Positions 17,916-27,005 are shown, counted from the first letter of the stretch. The stretch: 64,000 nt of DNA from Paenibacillus sp. YPG26 (GCF_023704175.1 NZ_CP084530.1:2130001-2194000), one strand, 5' to 3'. Translations and numbers: made by a program. Notes: generated from the letters alone by a model not told the origin.

Positions 17916-18971
17916 TCACCCCATATTGACCATATTGTAAGTCTGTCTTGCATTCACAGGCTCTGTCTCCTCTGCTAGAAGACCGCACAATTTCTTAGCC
18001 TGGCAGATTAGCGTGACCACCTTGGCATTGAAATCCAGATCACTTACCGGCTTCTCTCCAATACCTGCAAAGTACTGATAATACTCGATAAATACCGTAG
18101 GCAAAGGATCATCATGCAGAATTTGTTCATCCAGCAGACGGCCATCCCCGTCACAGATCTCCAGCCAGGCGTGACTGTCATCCTGAGCCGAAGGATAGTG
18201 ACCAAAGATCACATGGCTATCAAAATTAAGTTGAATTCTCCGCTTGCGCACCGGCGTTGCCAAGTTGGAGCTTAGGCGCGAGACTACACCTTGATCCTGG
18301 TGCAGCGTCAGCTTGGCCATCCCCATATTCGGAATGACATGATCCCCGAAGAGCATATCCTTGACTTCGGATTCCTCTATGCTCGCATTCGTGCCTCCCA
18401 GCAGCAATGCCAGAGCAACCAGATGCGGGATTTCAACATCAAAGGCATTATGATGGCTGGGATTAGCCAACGTACGGGAAAGGCGTGATTTGTTCTGCTC
18501 CGCTGTCAGATATCGCAGCGGGCCAAAAATGTTTGATTTGATCAAAGCATGGATGTTCCTTGTTAAGGAGCTCGACAACCAGTTCGCGACCACCAACACT
18601 TCACACCCGTATTGATCCTGAATGCCGCGAATGACGTTCAGTTCATTTACGGATGTCGTCAAGGGCTTTTCCATTATGATCTTGCGGTATCCCTGCTTCA
18701 CCACCTCAAGCAGTGAAGCGGTATGAAGTTCCGGTGGCGTGCAGATATGCACGACAGTATTCTCCGGCTCAAATCCCTTCACCTCTGAGAGGCTTGAGAA
18801 TCCCGTCAGCTTGGAATGGCTCATGCCTAGGTGATCGAAATTGGGATCCACAACTCCTACTTGAGGGTTGAAAAGGCTCGTATGATTTCCCGTCTGGCAA
18901 GCTTTACGGAGACAGTGGTAATGGAGACCTTTTCCCGCTCTTCCAAATCCGACAATCAAAGATTGAAGCAT
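17916..18971 (-). CDS. Gfo/Idh/MocA-family oxidoreductase
   Basis: This 351-residue protein starts MLQSLIVGFGRAGKGLHYH, a nucleotide-binding loop with GFGRAG, and has the family motif as KIIMEKPLT near residue 110. HNAFDVEIPHLVALALLLGG holds the His expected at the active site. AAAGGAGG lies before the ATG. It begins 23 bases after trpF, so the tryptophan genes and the rest of the block appear to be one transcript. Confidence 0.85.
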   Translation of the reverse strand: MLQSLIVGFGRAGKGLHYHCLRKACQTGNHTSLFNPQVGVVDPNFDHLGMSHSKLTGFSSLSEVKGFEPENTVVHICTPPELHTASLLEVVKQGYRKIIMEKPLTTSVNELNVIRGIQDQYGCEVLVVANWLSSSLTRNIHALIKSNIFGPLRYLTAEQNKSRLSRTLANPSHHNAFDVEIPHLVALALLLGGTNASIEESEVKDMLFGDHVIPNMGMAKLTLHQDQGVVSRLSSNLATPVRKRRIQLNFDSHVIFGHYPSAQDDSHAWLEICDGDGRLLDEQILHDDPLPTVFIEYYQYFAGIGEKPVSDLDFNAKVVTLICQAKKLCGLLAEETEPVNARQTYNMVNMG

Positions 18972-18994
18972 GCACGAACCTCCTTTTATACGTA

Positions 18995-19636
18995 TTAGTG
19001 CGGGTCCCCTATGGCCAATTGACAGTCCCGGACGGCCTGAACGAAATCTGTCATTTTGACCGGATCCTTCATTCCATTCGTCTCCACCCCACTGCTTACA
19101 TCTACAGAGAATGGCTGTGTCAGCCTAATAGCCTGGGCTACGTTACCCGAATGGAGACCTCCGGCGAGAATGACGGGGGTACGAATACGCAGCTTCTGTA
19201 CATCTTCCCAGGGGAATGTCTTCCCGGTTCCACCCGTCTCTCCTTTCACATAGGTGTCCAGCAATAATCCTCGTACTACTCCCTCATACTGATTCAGACT
19301 GTCTTCATGATCAGCACCTTCGGCACCCATATGAATCGTCTTAACAACCGGCCGGGCAACAAGGCTGCAATAATCGGGGGATTCGTCACCATGCAGCTGA
19401 ATAAGATCCAACCCGCACAATTCCGCTATTTGATTAACCCGATTCAGTTCTTCATTTACAAAAACACCCGTAGTTGTGATATAAGGGGGAAGTGTGCGGA
19501 TAATCTCCTTCACAAGTTCCGGATGGATCTTGCGTCTTCCCTCAGCAAAAACAAAACCTACCGCATCAGCGCCAGCCTCAATTGCTGCCCAGGCCGATTC
19601 TTTGCTTGTTAAACCGCATATTTTAACTCGAACCAT
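18995..19636 (-). CDS. trpF: phosphoribosylanthranilate isomerase
   Basis: TrpF converts N-(5-phosphoribosyl)anthranilate into the carboxyphenylamino-deoxyribulose phosphate in tryptophan synthesis. This 213-residue protein has the catalytic VKICGLT at residues 4-10, GADAVGFVF, IQLHGDES, ILAGGLHSGNV and FSVDVSSGVE. The ATG at 19636 is chosen because AAGGAG lies 6 bases upstream; the frame extends to an ATG overlapping the trpA stop. TrpF follows trpA here, unlike the usual Bacillus order in which it precedes trpB. Confidence 0.93.
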   Translation of the reverse strand: MVRVKICGLTSKESAWAAIEAGADAVGFVFAEGRRKIHPELVKEIIRTLPPYITTTGVFVNEELNRVNQIAELCGLDLIQLHGDESPDYCSLVARPVVKTIHMGAEGADHEDSLNQYEGVVRGLLLDTYVKGETGGTGKTFPWEDVQKLRIRTPVILAGGLHSGNVAQAIRLTQPFSVDVSSGVETNGMKDPVKMTDFVQAVRDCQLAIGDPH

Positions 19637-19653
19637 TGGATTCTCCTTCTTCA

Positions 19654-20466
19654 TTAGAGCGTGGCTGCTGCTTTTCTTGTGGCCTGCTTCAGTTGGCGGA
19701 TGAATTCCCCTACATTGGTCTCGATCTCATTGGATGCCGATTGCTTGATCACATTAATTAAGGCACTTCCAACAATCGCTCCATCCGCATACTCACTGAC
19801 CTCTCGAACATGCTCCTCATTGGAGATCCCGAAGCCAACCGCAAGCGGCAGCTCAGTGACCTGTCTGGCTTGGTGTATGAAATCCCGCAGCTCTGCTGGC
19901 AGTGACTTTCTCTCCCCGGTTACTCCTGTAACCGAGATACAGTACAGGAAGCCTTGTCCCTGCTCTACAACCGCTGCCTCTCTCGCTTCACTCGTTGTCG
20001 GGGCAAGGAAGAAGATGTTCTTGAGCCCTCTGGCTTCAAAAATTTGCACAAATGGCTTCGCCATTGTAGATGGCAGATCCGGGATGATGAACCCGTCTAT
20101 ACCAGCTTCCTTCGCGTCATCTGCCAGCTTGTCCAGTCCATAAGCGAGAAAAGAATTGCAGTATCCCATTAACACAATCGGGGTCTCTAACCCTTTATCC
20201 CGAAGTGTACTAACCATCGAGATACATGACTTAAGATTGATTCCATTCGAGACTGCGGTTAAGCTTGCCTCCTGGATGGTCGGACCATCCGCCAATGGAT
20301 CAGCATAAGGCACTCCAAGTTCAATCAGGTCTGCACCGGATTCAGCAATGGTGCGGATCAGAGATTCAGATCCTTCCGCAGTCGGATATCCCACAGGTAT
20401 ATAAGGAATCAATGCACATTCCTCTTGCTCCCGCAGTCGGGCGAACATCTGGTCAATACGGCTCAT
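19654..20466 (-). CDS. trpA: tryptophan synthase alpha chain
   Basis: TrpA cleaves indole-3-glycerol phosphate to indole and glyceraldehyde phosphate. The 270-residue protein keeps [18 protein letters not shown] with the catalytic Glu and Asp, FIIPDLP, and the phosphate-binding SVTGVTG and VGFGIS segments. It overlaps trpB by 4 bases, as expected for subunits made in equal amount. Confidence 0.95.
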   Translation of the reverse strand: MSRIDQMFARLREQEECALIPYIPVGYPTAEGSESLIRTIAESGADLIELGVPYADPLADGPTIQEASLTAVSNGINLKSCISMVSTLRDKGLETPIVLMGYCNSFLAYGLDKLADDAKEAGIDGFIIPDLPSTMAKPFVQIFEARGLKNIFFLAPTTSEAREAAVVEQGQGFLYCISVTGVTGERKSLPAELRDFIHQARQVTELPLAVGFGISNEEHVREVSEYADGAIVGSALINVIKQSASNEIETNVGEFIRQLKQATRKAAATL

Positions 20467-21656
20467 ACCAGCACCTCCGAGTTCTTAAGTTGTTCCAGAG
20501 CGGCAATCGCCTGACTCAGGTCCTTGTCCCCCCTGCCGGACAGATTAACCAGCACGAGAGCATCTTTGGGTAATTGGCTCACCAGCTTAAGCGCATAGGC
20601 CACAGCATGGGACGATTCCAACGCAGGGAGAATGCCTTCCTTCCGGCACAATTCCTCAAAGGCCAACAAGGCTTCCCGGTCATTCACAGAGGTATACTCC
20701 ACTCTTCCAGTATCCTTAAGGTAACTGTGCTGAGGACCAGCTCCCGGATAATCCAGTCCCGGTGCAATACTATGTGTTTCGAGAATTTGTCCGTCCTCAT
20801 CTTGAAGCATATAGGTCAGACTGCCCTGAATAATTCCATGGGTTCCCTTTAGCAAGGGTGAAGCATGCTTGCCCGAATCAAGACCTTCTCCTGCGGCCTG
20901 TACGCCAACAAGCTTCACTTCGGCATCATTCAGAAATGCGCTGAACATCCCGATCGAGTTGCTTCCACCGCCAACACAGGCAATCACATAATCCGGTAAT
21001 CTGCCTTCCGCCTCCAGAATTTGTTCCCTGGCTTCTTCCCCAATCACCGACTGGAAATCCCGGACCATATTCGGGAATGGGTGGGGTCCTACGGCTGAAC
21101 CGAGAAGGTAATGTGTATCTTCAACATGGGTAATCCAGTCACGTATAGCTTCGCTGATGGCATCCTTCAGCGTCTTCTGTCCGCTATGGACCAGATGAAG
21201 CTCAGCTCCAAGCAGCTGCATCCGCTGAACATTCGGTGCCTGACGTTCAGCGTCAACGGCTCCCATATAGACGACGCACTTTAGCCCAAGCAGACTGCAG
21301 GCTGTAGCAACGGCCACTCCATGCTGACCAGCCCCGGTCTCGGCCACGATACGTGTTTTGCCCATTCGTTTGGCAAGAACAGCCTGAGCCAGTGCGTTGT
21401 TAATCTTATGGGCCCCGGTATGCGTCAAGTCCTCACGCTTGAGATAGAGCTTGGCTCCTCCAAGCTCAGCGGTAATGCGGTGAAGCGCCGAGATCGGCGT
21501 AGGCCTGCCGACAAAGTTTTTTAGAAGCTGTGAGATTTCTTCCCTGAAGTCTTCCTCGTCCTTGATTCTCTCGTACTCCCCGTACAGCTCCTCCAGATTA
21601 CGTATTAACGTCTCCGCCACGTACGCTCCGCCATATTGTCCGAAAAATCCTTCCAT
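20463..21656 (-). CDS. trpB: tryptophan synthase beta chain
   Basis: TrpB joins indole and serine to tryptophan with PLP. The 397-residue protein starts [13 protein letters not shown], has [13 protein letters not shown] (the Lys binds PLP), [10 protein letters not shown], and [10 protein letters not shown] that binds the phosphate. It is the TrpB1 type with a normal length, and nothing suggests loss of function. Confidence 0.96.
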   Translation of the reverse strand: MEGFFGQYGGAYVAETLIRNLEELYGEYERIKDEEDFREEISQLLKNFVGRPTPISALHRITAELGGAKLYLKREDLTHTGAHKINNALAQAVLAKRMGKTRIVAETGAGQHGVAVATACSLLGLKCVVYMGAVDAERQAPNVQRMQLLGAELHLVHSGQKTLKDAISEAIRDWITHVEDTHYLLGSAVGPHPFPNMVRDFQSVIGEEAREQILEAEGRLPDYVIACVGGGSNSIGMFSAFLNDAEVKLVGVQAAGEGLDSGKHASPLLKGTHGIIQGSLTYMLQDEDGQILETHSIAPGLDYPGAGPQHSYLKDTGRVEYTSVNDREALLAFEELCRKEGILPALESSHAVAYALKLVSQLPKDALVLVNLSGRGDKDLSQAIAALEQLKNSEVLV

Positions 21657-21674
21657 ATTGATCAGCTGCCTCTC

Positions 21675-22487
21675 TTATCGATTAGATTGGTGTTCAGTGA
21701 CTTTCAGACCGGCAAAGCCCCGGATACTCGAAGTGATATCTTCTGATTTAAGCAGTGCCTCTCCCACCAAAATGGCGTCGAACCCGCGCTGCTCAGCCTC
21801 AAGCGCATCAGCCGGAGTCTTAAGCCCGCTCTCACTTACCGTCAAAGCTCCTTCAGGTATAACGGATCTGATCTCTTCAGAACGCTTCAGGTCGACTTCA
21901 AATGTCTGCAGATCCCGATTATTCACGCCAATAATACGCGCCCCGGCTTCAACAGCATCAGCAGCATCCTCTACGGTGAAGCACTCCACCAGTGCCTGCA
22001 TGCCAAGGTTATGAACCGTGCCAATCATCTCTGATAGAACTTCTTTGTCTCCAATACTGCGAACAATGAGCAGAACTGCATCGGCCCCAATCGAACGCGC
22101 CTCATAGATCTGATACGGATCAATAATGAATTCTTTATACATCACCGGCAGATCAACGCCAGGGTCGTTAGCGACCCGCTCCACCACATGCGCCCCTCCG
22201 CCAAAAAACTTCTCATCCGCCAGTACAGAGATGGCTCTTGCACCATACCGGCAGTATAAATGAGCTAGCTCGGCAGCAGGAATTTGGTTCGGGAATTCAC
22301 CCTTGGACGGTGATTTCTTCTTGATTTCGGCAATCAAAGAGATTCCAGGCAGACTTAAAGCATGGTAGAAGTCTCTAACAGGTCTGGCTTCGCGAAGCTT
22401 AGCCTGGAGATCCTCGAGTGGACTTATACGCTTCTTGGCATCAATCTCGAGCCGTTTGTTAGCAATGATTTCATTCAGCATGAACAT
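21675..22487 (-). CDS. trpC: indole-3-glycerol phosphate synthase
   Basis: TrpC closes the indole ring in tryptophan synthesis. The 270-residue TIM barrel has IAEIKKKSPSKG (catalytic Lys), LPVMYKEFIIDPYQ (Lys), ALVECF, IGVNNRDLQTF and SESGLKTP. I start at the ATG at 22487, 9 bases after GAGGAGG inside the end of trpD, so the genes overlap by 17 bases. Confidence 0.94.
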   Translation of the reverse strand: MFMLNEIIANKRLEIDAKKRISPLEDLQAKLREARPVRDFYHALSLPGISLIAEIKKKSPSKGEFPNQIPAAELAHLYCRYGARAISVLADEKFFGGGAHVVERVANDPGVDLPVMYKEFIIDPYQIYEARSIGADAVLLIVRSIGDKEVLSEMIGTVHNLGMQALVECFTVEDAADAVEAGARIIGVNNRDLQTFEVDLKRSEEIRSVIPEGALTVSESGLKTPADALEAEQRGFDAILVGEALLKSEDITSSIRGFAGLKVTEHQSNR

Positions 22488-23520
22488 AATTTTGAGCCTC
22501 CTCATGGTTATGGGTACTGCTGTTCACAAGTTCCTGCAGCTTTGCACCAGCTTTTCCGGAAGAGATGGTCTCTTCAGCTATCCAGTAGCCCTCCCGGAGA
22601 TTCTCTGCAAGGCCTGAGATCATAAGAGCGGCCCCCGCATTTACACAGGTCACCTGACGTATCGCAGAGACTTGGCGGCTCCCCTCGAACAACATGTGTA
22701 AAATATTCACATTATCGCGTACCGTTCCTCCCTTCAAATCATTGATATCAACATACTGGAGTCCAATCGACTGCGGCTCCCACAAAGTCCTGCTGACCGT
22801 CTGTCCCTTAATTTCATAGAGCACCGTTGGTGCAGAAAGACTGATCTCATCCATCCCGTCCATTCCTAGTGCGACTAGGGCATGTTCAGTTCCAATCGAG
22901 GAGAGTATCTCGGCATACAGAGGCGCAAGCGCTGCACTGGATACACCCATTAGACGCCTGGTTGGCTGGATCGGATTGCCTAGAGGTCCCATAAGATTAA
23001 AGATTGTCCGGAACCCGAGACTTCGTCTCAGACTAGACCAGGAGCTGATCAAAGGATGGAACTTGGGCGTGAATAGGAATACAAAGCCATGCTCCTGCAG
23101 CCAGCTGTCCGCCTCTTTGCTGGATAACTCAATACAAATGCCGGCTCCTTCAAGAAGATCCGCACTTCCACAAGAACTGCTGGAGGAACGGTTACCGCAC
23201 TTTGCCACCTTCGCTCCAGCTGCACTTACGGTTAAGGCGGCTGCGGTCGATATGTTAAAAGACCCAAGCATGTCTCCCCCTGTACCGCAGATATCCACTA
23301 CATCTCCAGCGCGTTCAACTGGAATCATTTGAGACCACATCGCCCTCAAATACCCAAGCAGCTCCTCCTTTTCAGTCCCTTTACCCTCGGCAATACTGAG
23401 GAAAGCCGCAACCTGCGAAGGTTCCGCTGTTCCGGACAGAATATGATTCATGCAGAGTTCTGCCTCCTCCCTGGAGAGGGACTGTTGGCTGAGCATCTTC
23501 TTCAAGGCTCCTTTCAACAA
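22471..23520 (-). CDS. trpD: anthranilate phosphoribosyltransferase
   Basis: TrpD attaches phosphoribose to anthranilate. The 349-residue protein has DICGTGGDMLGSFNIS (diphosphate-binding loop), KCGNRSSSSSCGSAD and FTPKFHP. The start is a TTG at 23520 behind TAGGAGG. It is the first tryptophan gene here; no trpE or trpG lies before it, where the MocR regulator is found instead. Anthranilate must therefore be supplied by genes elsewhere. Confidence 0.93.
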   Translation of the reverse strand: MLKGALKKMLSQQSLSREEAELCMNHILSGTAEPSQVAAFLSIAEGKGTEKEELLGYLRAMWSQMIPVERAGDVVDICGTGGDMLGSFNISTAAALTVSAAGAKVAKCGNRSSSSSCGSADLLEGAGICIELSSKEADSWLQEHGFVFLFTPKFHPLISSWSSLRRSLGFRTIFNLMGPLGNPIQPTRRLMGVSSAALAPLYAEILSSIGTEHALVALGMDGMDEISLSAPTVLYEIKGQTVSRTLWEPQSIGLQYVDINDLKGGTVRDNVNILHMLFEGSRQVSAIRQVTCVNAGAALMISGLAENLREGYWIAEETISSGKAGAKLQELVNSSTHNHEEAQNYVHAE

Positions 23521-23550
23521 CTACATACACCTCCTATGGAATGGGTAAGC

Positions 23551-23579
23551 CATATGCATCAACCAAGCTGATCAGTCAA
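23551..23579 (-). promoter_or_regulatory. candidate promoter between mocR and trpD
   Basis: Minus-strand TTGACT (23574-23579), 17 bases, CATATG (23551-23556). The -10 is weak. The 65-base gap has no room for a T-box or classical trp attenuator. Confidence 0.35.
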
Positions 23580-23585
23580 GCTGTA

Positions 23586-25088
23586 TCAGGCTGTGATCAC
23601 TTCCCGGCTGGTGCAATCGATCTCTGCCTGAGCAAAACGTCGGATTCCCACATCGATTTGCTCCTCACATAAATTGGAATAACCGAGTACAAAGGTAGGG
23701 TTGTCCGGTTTAAATCCAGTAAAATAACATCCGGCGGGATACACACGTACTCCATAATGCAGTGCCCGGGCAGCTACCGCTTCTTCACATACATTTGAAT
23801 TAATCTCGATCAGGAGATGCAGCCCGGCCTGATCACCGTAATAGCGGATTCTCTTACCGAATTCCCGTTCAAGTGCAAGAACAAGAGCCGATCTCTTAGC
23901 GGCATACAATTTGCCCATCTGATTCACATGCTTCGCATACTGCCCATTCCGTATGAAATCGGCAAGTGCCTCCTGCTCGACAGATGGGGTCATACGATCC
24001 GTTATCTGTTTGATACTGAGGAAAGGTTGAACAAGAGCATGCGGCAGAACAGCATAACCTATGCGTAACGCTGGAAACAGGATTTTACTGAAGCTGCCTA
24101 CATACACAATCCGGCCAGACACATCAAGCCCGGCAAGCGCCGATACCTTCTTCCCGACGTAACGGTATTCACTGTCATAATCATCTTCAATAATGTAAGC
24201 CCCTTCCCTCTCTGCCCAATCAAGCAGCTCAAGTCTGCGTTCGAGTGAGAGAGTTACTCCTGTAGGAAATTGGTGGGACGGTGTGACATAGGCCAGCTTG
24301 GCTGGACCAGTGCCTTGTTCCTGCGGCATAACCAGCTTGTCTATCTGATCTACACGCAGACCCTGCTGATCCACAGGTACCGGGACAACCTTGGCGCCTG
24401 ACAGATGAAAGATATCATGCAGGAAACTGTGAGCCGGATCTTCAGCAATGACCTGATCTCCAGGCTTGATGAATAATCTGGCCAGAATATCAAGCGCTTG
24501 CGTTGCTCCAGTTGTAATGACAATCTGTTCAGGCTCTACGGGAATGGACCGGCTGGAACGAAGAAGCCGGGCAATCTCCTTGCGAAGTGCATAGGAGCCT
24601 TCAACTGGACCGTAACCTAGCAAATCAGGAGTTGCTTGGCGACAGGTTCGAACCAGAGATTTCTGCCACTGATCCATAGGAACGACATCCCAAGCGGGGA
24701 CACCGTGTTTGAAATCATACTTAACGGAAAATTGGTCTTTTTTTGCGGTTTCATGAGAGGAGCAATCGATCAAGTTAAGATTTGAATCTATTTTCATTCG
24801 ATTCAGTTCATTCTTGGATTGGCTTAAGTGGAGTACGGCATTGTCTGCGACGAAAGTGCCTGATCCTTTTTTCATGATCAGATAACCTTCTGCCTGAAGC
24901 TGTTCATAGGCTTGAATAACGACCGAACGTGAAATCTCAAGCTGTCCAGCCAATTGCCTGGATGGTGGAATCAGATCCCCTGTATGCAGTGTGCCAGTCA
25001 GGATCGCTTTTCTAATACGTTCATAAATCTGTCGGTTTAAGGGAATATTCTTTGCTTTATCAATATCAATTAAGAGCTCTTGCACCAT
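23586..25088 (-). CDS. MocR-family regulator (GntR helix-turn-helix fused to aminotransferase-like domain)
   Basis: This 500-residue protein has an N-terminal winged helix (PLNRQIYERIRKAIL, then PPSRQLAGQLEISRS, ending GSGTFV, about residues 15-80) and a fold-type I PLP domain (about 120-490). The PLP Lys lies in GSFSKILFPALRIGY, about residue 335, and EDDYDSEY supplies the Asp. MocR proteins sense amino acids, GABA or PLP compounds through the bound cofactor and bind direct repeats. The ATG at 25088 follows GGGAGGCCATC; the frame extends 30 codons further without a ribosome site. It lies 65 bases before trpD on the same strand and is the natural candidate regulator of the block. Confidence 0.9.
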   Translation of the reverse strand: MVQELLIDIDKAKNIPLNRQIYERIRKAILTGTLHTGDLIPPSRQLAGQLEISRSVVIQAYEQLQAEGYLIMKKGSGTFVADNAVLHLSQSKNELNRMKIDSNLNLIDCSSHETAKKDQFSVKYDFKHGVPAWDVVPMDQWQKSLVRTCRQATPDLLGYGPVEGSYALRKEIARLLRSSRSIPVEPEQIVITTGATQALDILARLFIKPGDQVIAEDPAHSFLHDIFHLSGAKVVPVPVDQQGLRVDQIDKLVMPQEQGTGPAKLAYVTPSHQFPTGVTLSLERRLELLDWAEREGAYIIEDDYDSEYRYVGKKVSALAGLDVSGRIVYVGSFSKILFPALRIGYAVLPHALVQPFLSIKQITDRMTPSVEQEALADFIRNGQYAKHVNQMGKLYAAKRSALVLALEREFGKRIRYYGDQAGLHLLIEINSNVCEEAVAARALHYGVRVYPAGCYFTGFKPDNPTFVLGYSNLCEEQIDVGIRRFAQAEIDCTSREVITA

Positions 25089-25182
25089 GATGGCCTCCCT
25101 AGCTTTTTGGAATTCTGAGAAGTTCTGGGGTCTATCAGATACAATCTGGGTGATAAGTTCTTTACTACATAAAAACACTAAT

Positions 25183-25221
25183 GTTACAATGCGTTAACGT
25201 TACAATACATCAACGTTACAT
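25183..25221 (-). promoter_or_regulatory. three phased GTTACA repeats, candidate MocR operator
   Basis: GTTACAAT at 25183-25190, GTTACAAT at 25199-25206 and GTTACAT at 25215-25221 recur with an exact 16-base step, 95-133 bases before the mocR ATG. MocR-type regulators are known to use direct repeats. Binding is inferred, not shown. Confidence 0.5.
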
Positions 25222-25324
25222 CACGCTAAAGCGTCAATACAGAAGGTAGCGTATTAAGACTTAATATCCTATAAATCATGTTGGTTTGGTTTTTTTCTAG
25301 TACTTGTGGAAAATTATAACTGCA

Positions 25325-25379
25325 ATAATTGGAAATTGGAACGACCAATTATATTTCAGTTAACCATACCAATTATATT
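25325..25379. repeat. 12-bp direct repeat with inverted copy
   Basis: ACCAATTATATT occurs at 25344-25355 and 25368-25379 (24-base step). The inverted form ATAATTGG lies at 25325-25332 and faces the first copy. This is a second operator-like array in the same region. Confidence 0.45.
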
Positions 25380-25522
25380 ACCCGGTTCATGATTCGAACC
25401 AACACGTTGTATCAGTACCCCTTTCTCATTTTCCATTATATTACATAATTTACAACTAGTAAAATAAGTAAATTTCCATTAATACACAAGAAAAGGAGCC
25501 ACCTCAGGTGGCTCCAGATTGC

Positions 25523-25564
25523 AGACAAACTCCTTGTTCCCGTTAGGAACACAGGAGTTTGTCT
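25523..25564 (+). terminator. inward-facing hairpin at the left end of the IS
   Basis: AGACAAACTCCT (25523-25534) pairs with AGGAGTTTGTCT (25553-25564), and GTTCC pairs with GGAAC inside. A T-rich run follows on the plus strand. It would stop transcription entering the element from the left and overlaps the 3' end of the transposase gene. Confidence 0.6.
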
Positions 25565-26961
25565 TTGTTTTTTCTGTAAGAGATCATAAATAAAGCGAAA
25601 TATCGCTTTGAGCCACCGGACTTCCAGAGCCAGGTGGCTAACTTTTTGAGGTTCATGCAAGCAAAAACGAGCATCGCCTGCATGGAAACTTTACGAAGTC
25701 CTCGTAAAGTCGTCCAGCGCATGCCATGCTTTTCCTTTAGATCTGCAAATACGCGCTCAATCGTTTCCTTGCGCTGTGAGTAAATTTGTTTGTTTTCATC
25801 GGTATGCCGAAGGTGGTCTGCTTCTTCCAGATAGTCAGCCCAAATATGGCGGCTAATTCGCTTAGTGAAGTCCTTGCTTTCGGTACACTGACTCAAGAAG
25901 GGGCAGTCTTTGCATATTGTGGGATCGGAACGATACATCTTGTACCCTTCCCGGTTCGTCAATTCATAGGTTAGAAACTCATGGTTCGGACAGATATAGG
26001 CATCGTAGTGCTCATCGTATACGTAATCATATTTCTTGAAAAAGCCATCCTTTGTACGAGGTCTTGTGTATGGCATAACAGGCCGTATCCCGTCATCGAT
26101 CAGCAATTTACTAATGTAGGGAGTCTTGTATCCAGCGTCAACTGCTACAGCTGTGGGCTTGCCCAGAGACTTCTTTACGAGCTCAAGCACATCCTCAAAC
26201 ACCTGGCTGTCATGTACATTTCCTGGAGTTACTTTCGCACCCAGAACAAAGCCGTTGCGGTCGCAGGCCGTATGAAAACTGTAGGCAAATACACGTTCTT
26301 TTTCGCCCTTTACAAATAGTCCGCTCTCAGGGTCGGAGATGCTTGTTTTTGTTTCTTTCAGAGCGGACTTAGGCTTTTTTCCGAAAGGCTTCTTCCCATG
26401 CTGGATCCGGTCTTCATTAATCTCTTTATCAAGCTGCTCTTGGTACTTTTTGCTTTGCTCCTGTACCATCGTTTTTTCATATTTATTTTTGTTGGCGTTT
26501 GCCTTCACATGCGTTGCATCCATGAAAAGCACGTCAGGCTCTACAAAGCCATGCCCTAAAGCTTCTTCCAGAATACGTGCAAAAATGGATTCAAAAATAT
26601 CCGTGTCCTTAAACCTGCGAACATAGTTTTTACCAAAAGTGGTGAAGTGGGGAATGGGCTGGGTGAAGTCATAGCCGATGAACCAGCGGTAAGCTACGTT
26701 CGTTTCAATTTCCCGAATGGTTTGGCGCATGGAGCGAATGCCAAATAGATACTGGATAAGCACGATTTTAATCAGAACTACGGGATCGACACTCGGACGC
26801 CCTGTAACCGCACTGTATTTATCTTGAACCAGCTCGTATATAAAACTAAAATCGATCGCATTTTCTAACTTGCGAACCAAATGATCCTTAGGCACAAGGT
26901 CGTCTAGCGCATTCACAGAAATCTGAAAGCGACCTTCATAATTATTTTTACTAATCATCAT
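25543..26961 (-). CDS. IS1182-family transposase
   Basis: This 472-residue DDE transposase has an N-terminal DUF772-like domain (VPKDHLVRKLENAIDF, IRSMRQTIREIE), FMDATHVKANANKNKY with the first catalytic Asp, VAVDAGYKTPYISKLL with the second, and a C-terminal RKETIERVFADLKEKHGMRWTTLRG with the Glu. It has no frameshift, so the element may be active. Two adjacent ATGs follow GAGGTG; I use the first. Confidence 0.92.
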   Translation of the reverse strand: MMISKNNYEGRFQISVNALDDLVPKDHLVRKLENAIDFSFIYELVQDKYSAVTGRPSVDPVVLIKIVLIQYLFGIRSMRQTIREIETNVAYRWFIGYDFTQPIPHFTTFGKNYVRRFKDTDIFESIFARILEEALGHGFVEPDVLFMDATHVKANANKNKYEKTMVQEQSKKYQEQLDKEINEDRIQHGKKPFGKKPKSALKETKTSISDPESGLFVKGEKERVFAYSFHTACDRNGFVLGAKVTPGNVHDSQVFEDVLELVKKSLGKPTAVAVDAGYKTPYISKLLIDDGIRPVMPYTRPRTKDGFFKKYDYVYDEHYDAYICPNHEFLTYELTNREGYKMYRSDPTICKDCPFLSQCTESKDFTKRISRHIWADYLEEADHLRHTDENKQIYSQRKETIERVFADLKEKHGMRWTTLRGLRKVSMQAMLVFACMNLKKLATWLWKSGGSKRYFALFMISYRKNKDKLLCS

Positions 26962-27005
26962 TTACACCTCGAATCAACCTTTTCCTTGACTTATTCTACA
27001 AAAAA

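Larger units (their letters stand above)
25089..25495. other. intergenic region between mocR and the insertion sequence
   Basis: About 400 AT-rich bases with no convincing gene. It holds three 16-base-spaced GTTACA repeats (25183-25221), a 12-base direct repeat with dyads (25325-25379) and a small GGTTC/GAACC hairpin (25384-25400). A possible minus-strand -10 TATAAT lies at about 25434-25439. This is the likely control region of mocR and perhaps of the whole cluster. Confidence 0.6.

Noticed and set aside
23521..23585. Possible T-box or trp attenuator before trpD
   Set aside because: The gap is 65 bases, too short for a T-box, and shows no leader peptide or competing hairpins with a T run.
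25384..25400. GGTTC...GATTCGAACC resembling a tRNA T-arm or attachment site
   Set aside because: The bases form only a small GGTTC/GAACC hairpin; no acceptor stem, anticodon arm or CCA end can be built around it on either strand.
25436..25660. 74-residue minus-strand frame crossing the left IS end
   Set aside because: It overlaps the transposase 3' end and the IS terminus in another frame; it is a by-product of the insertion.
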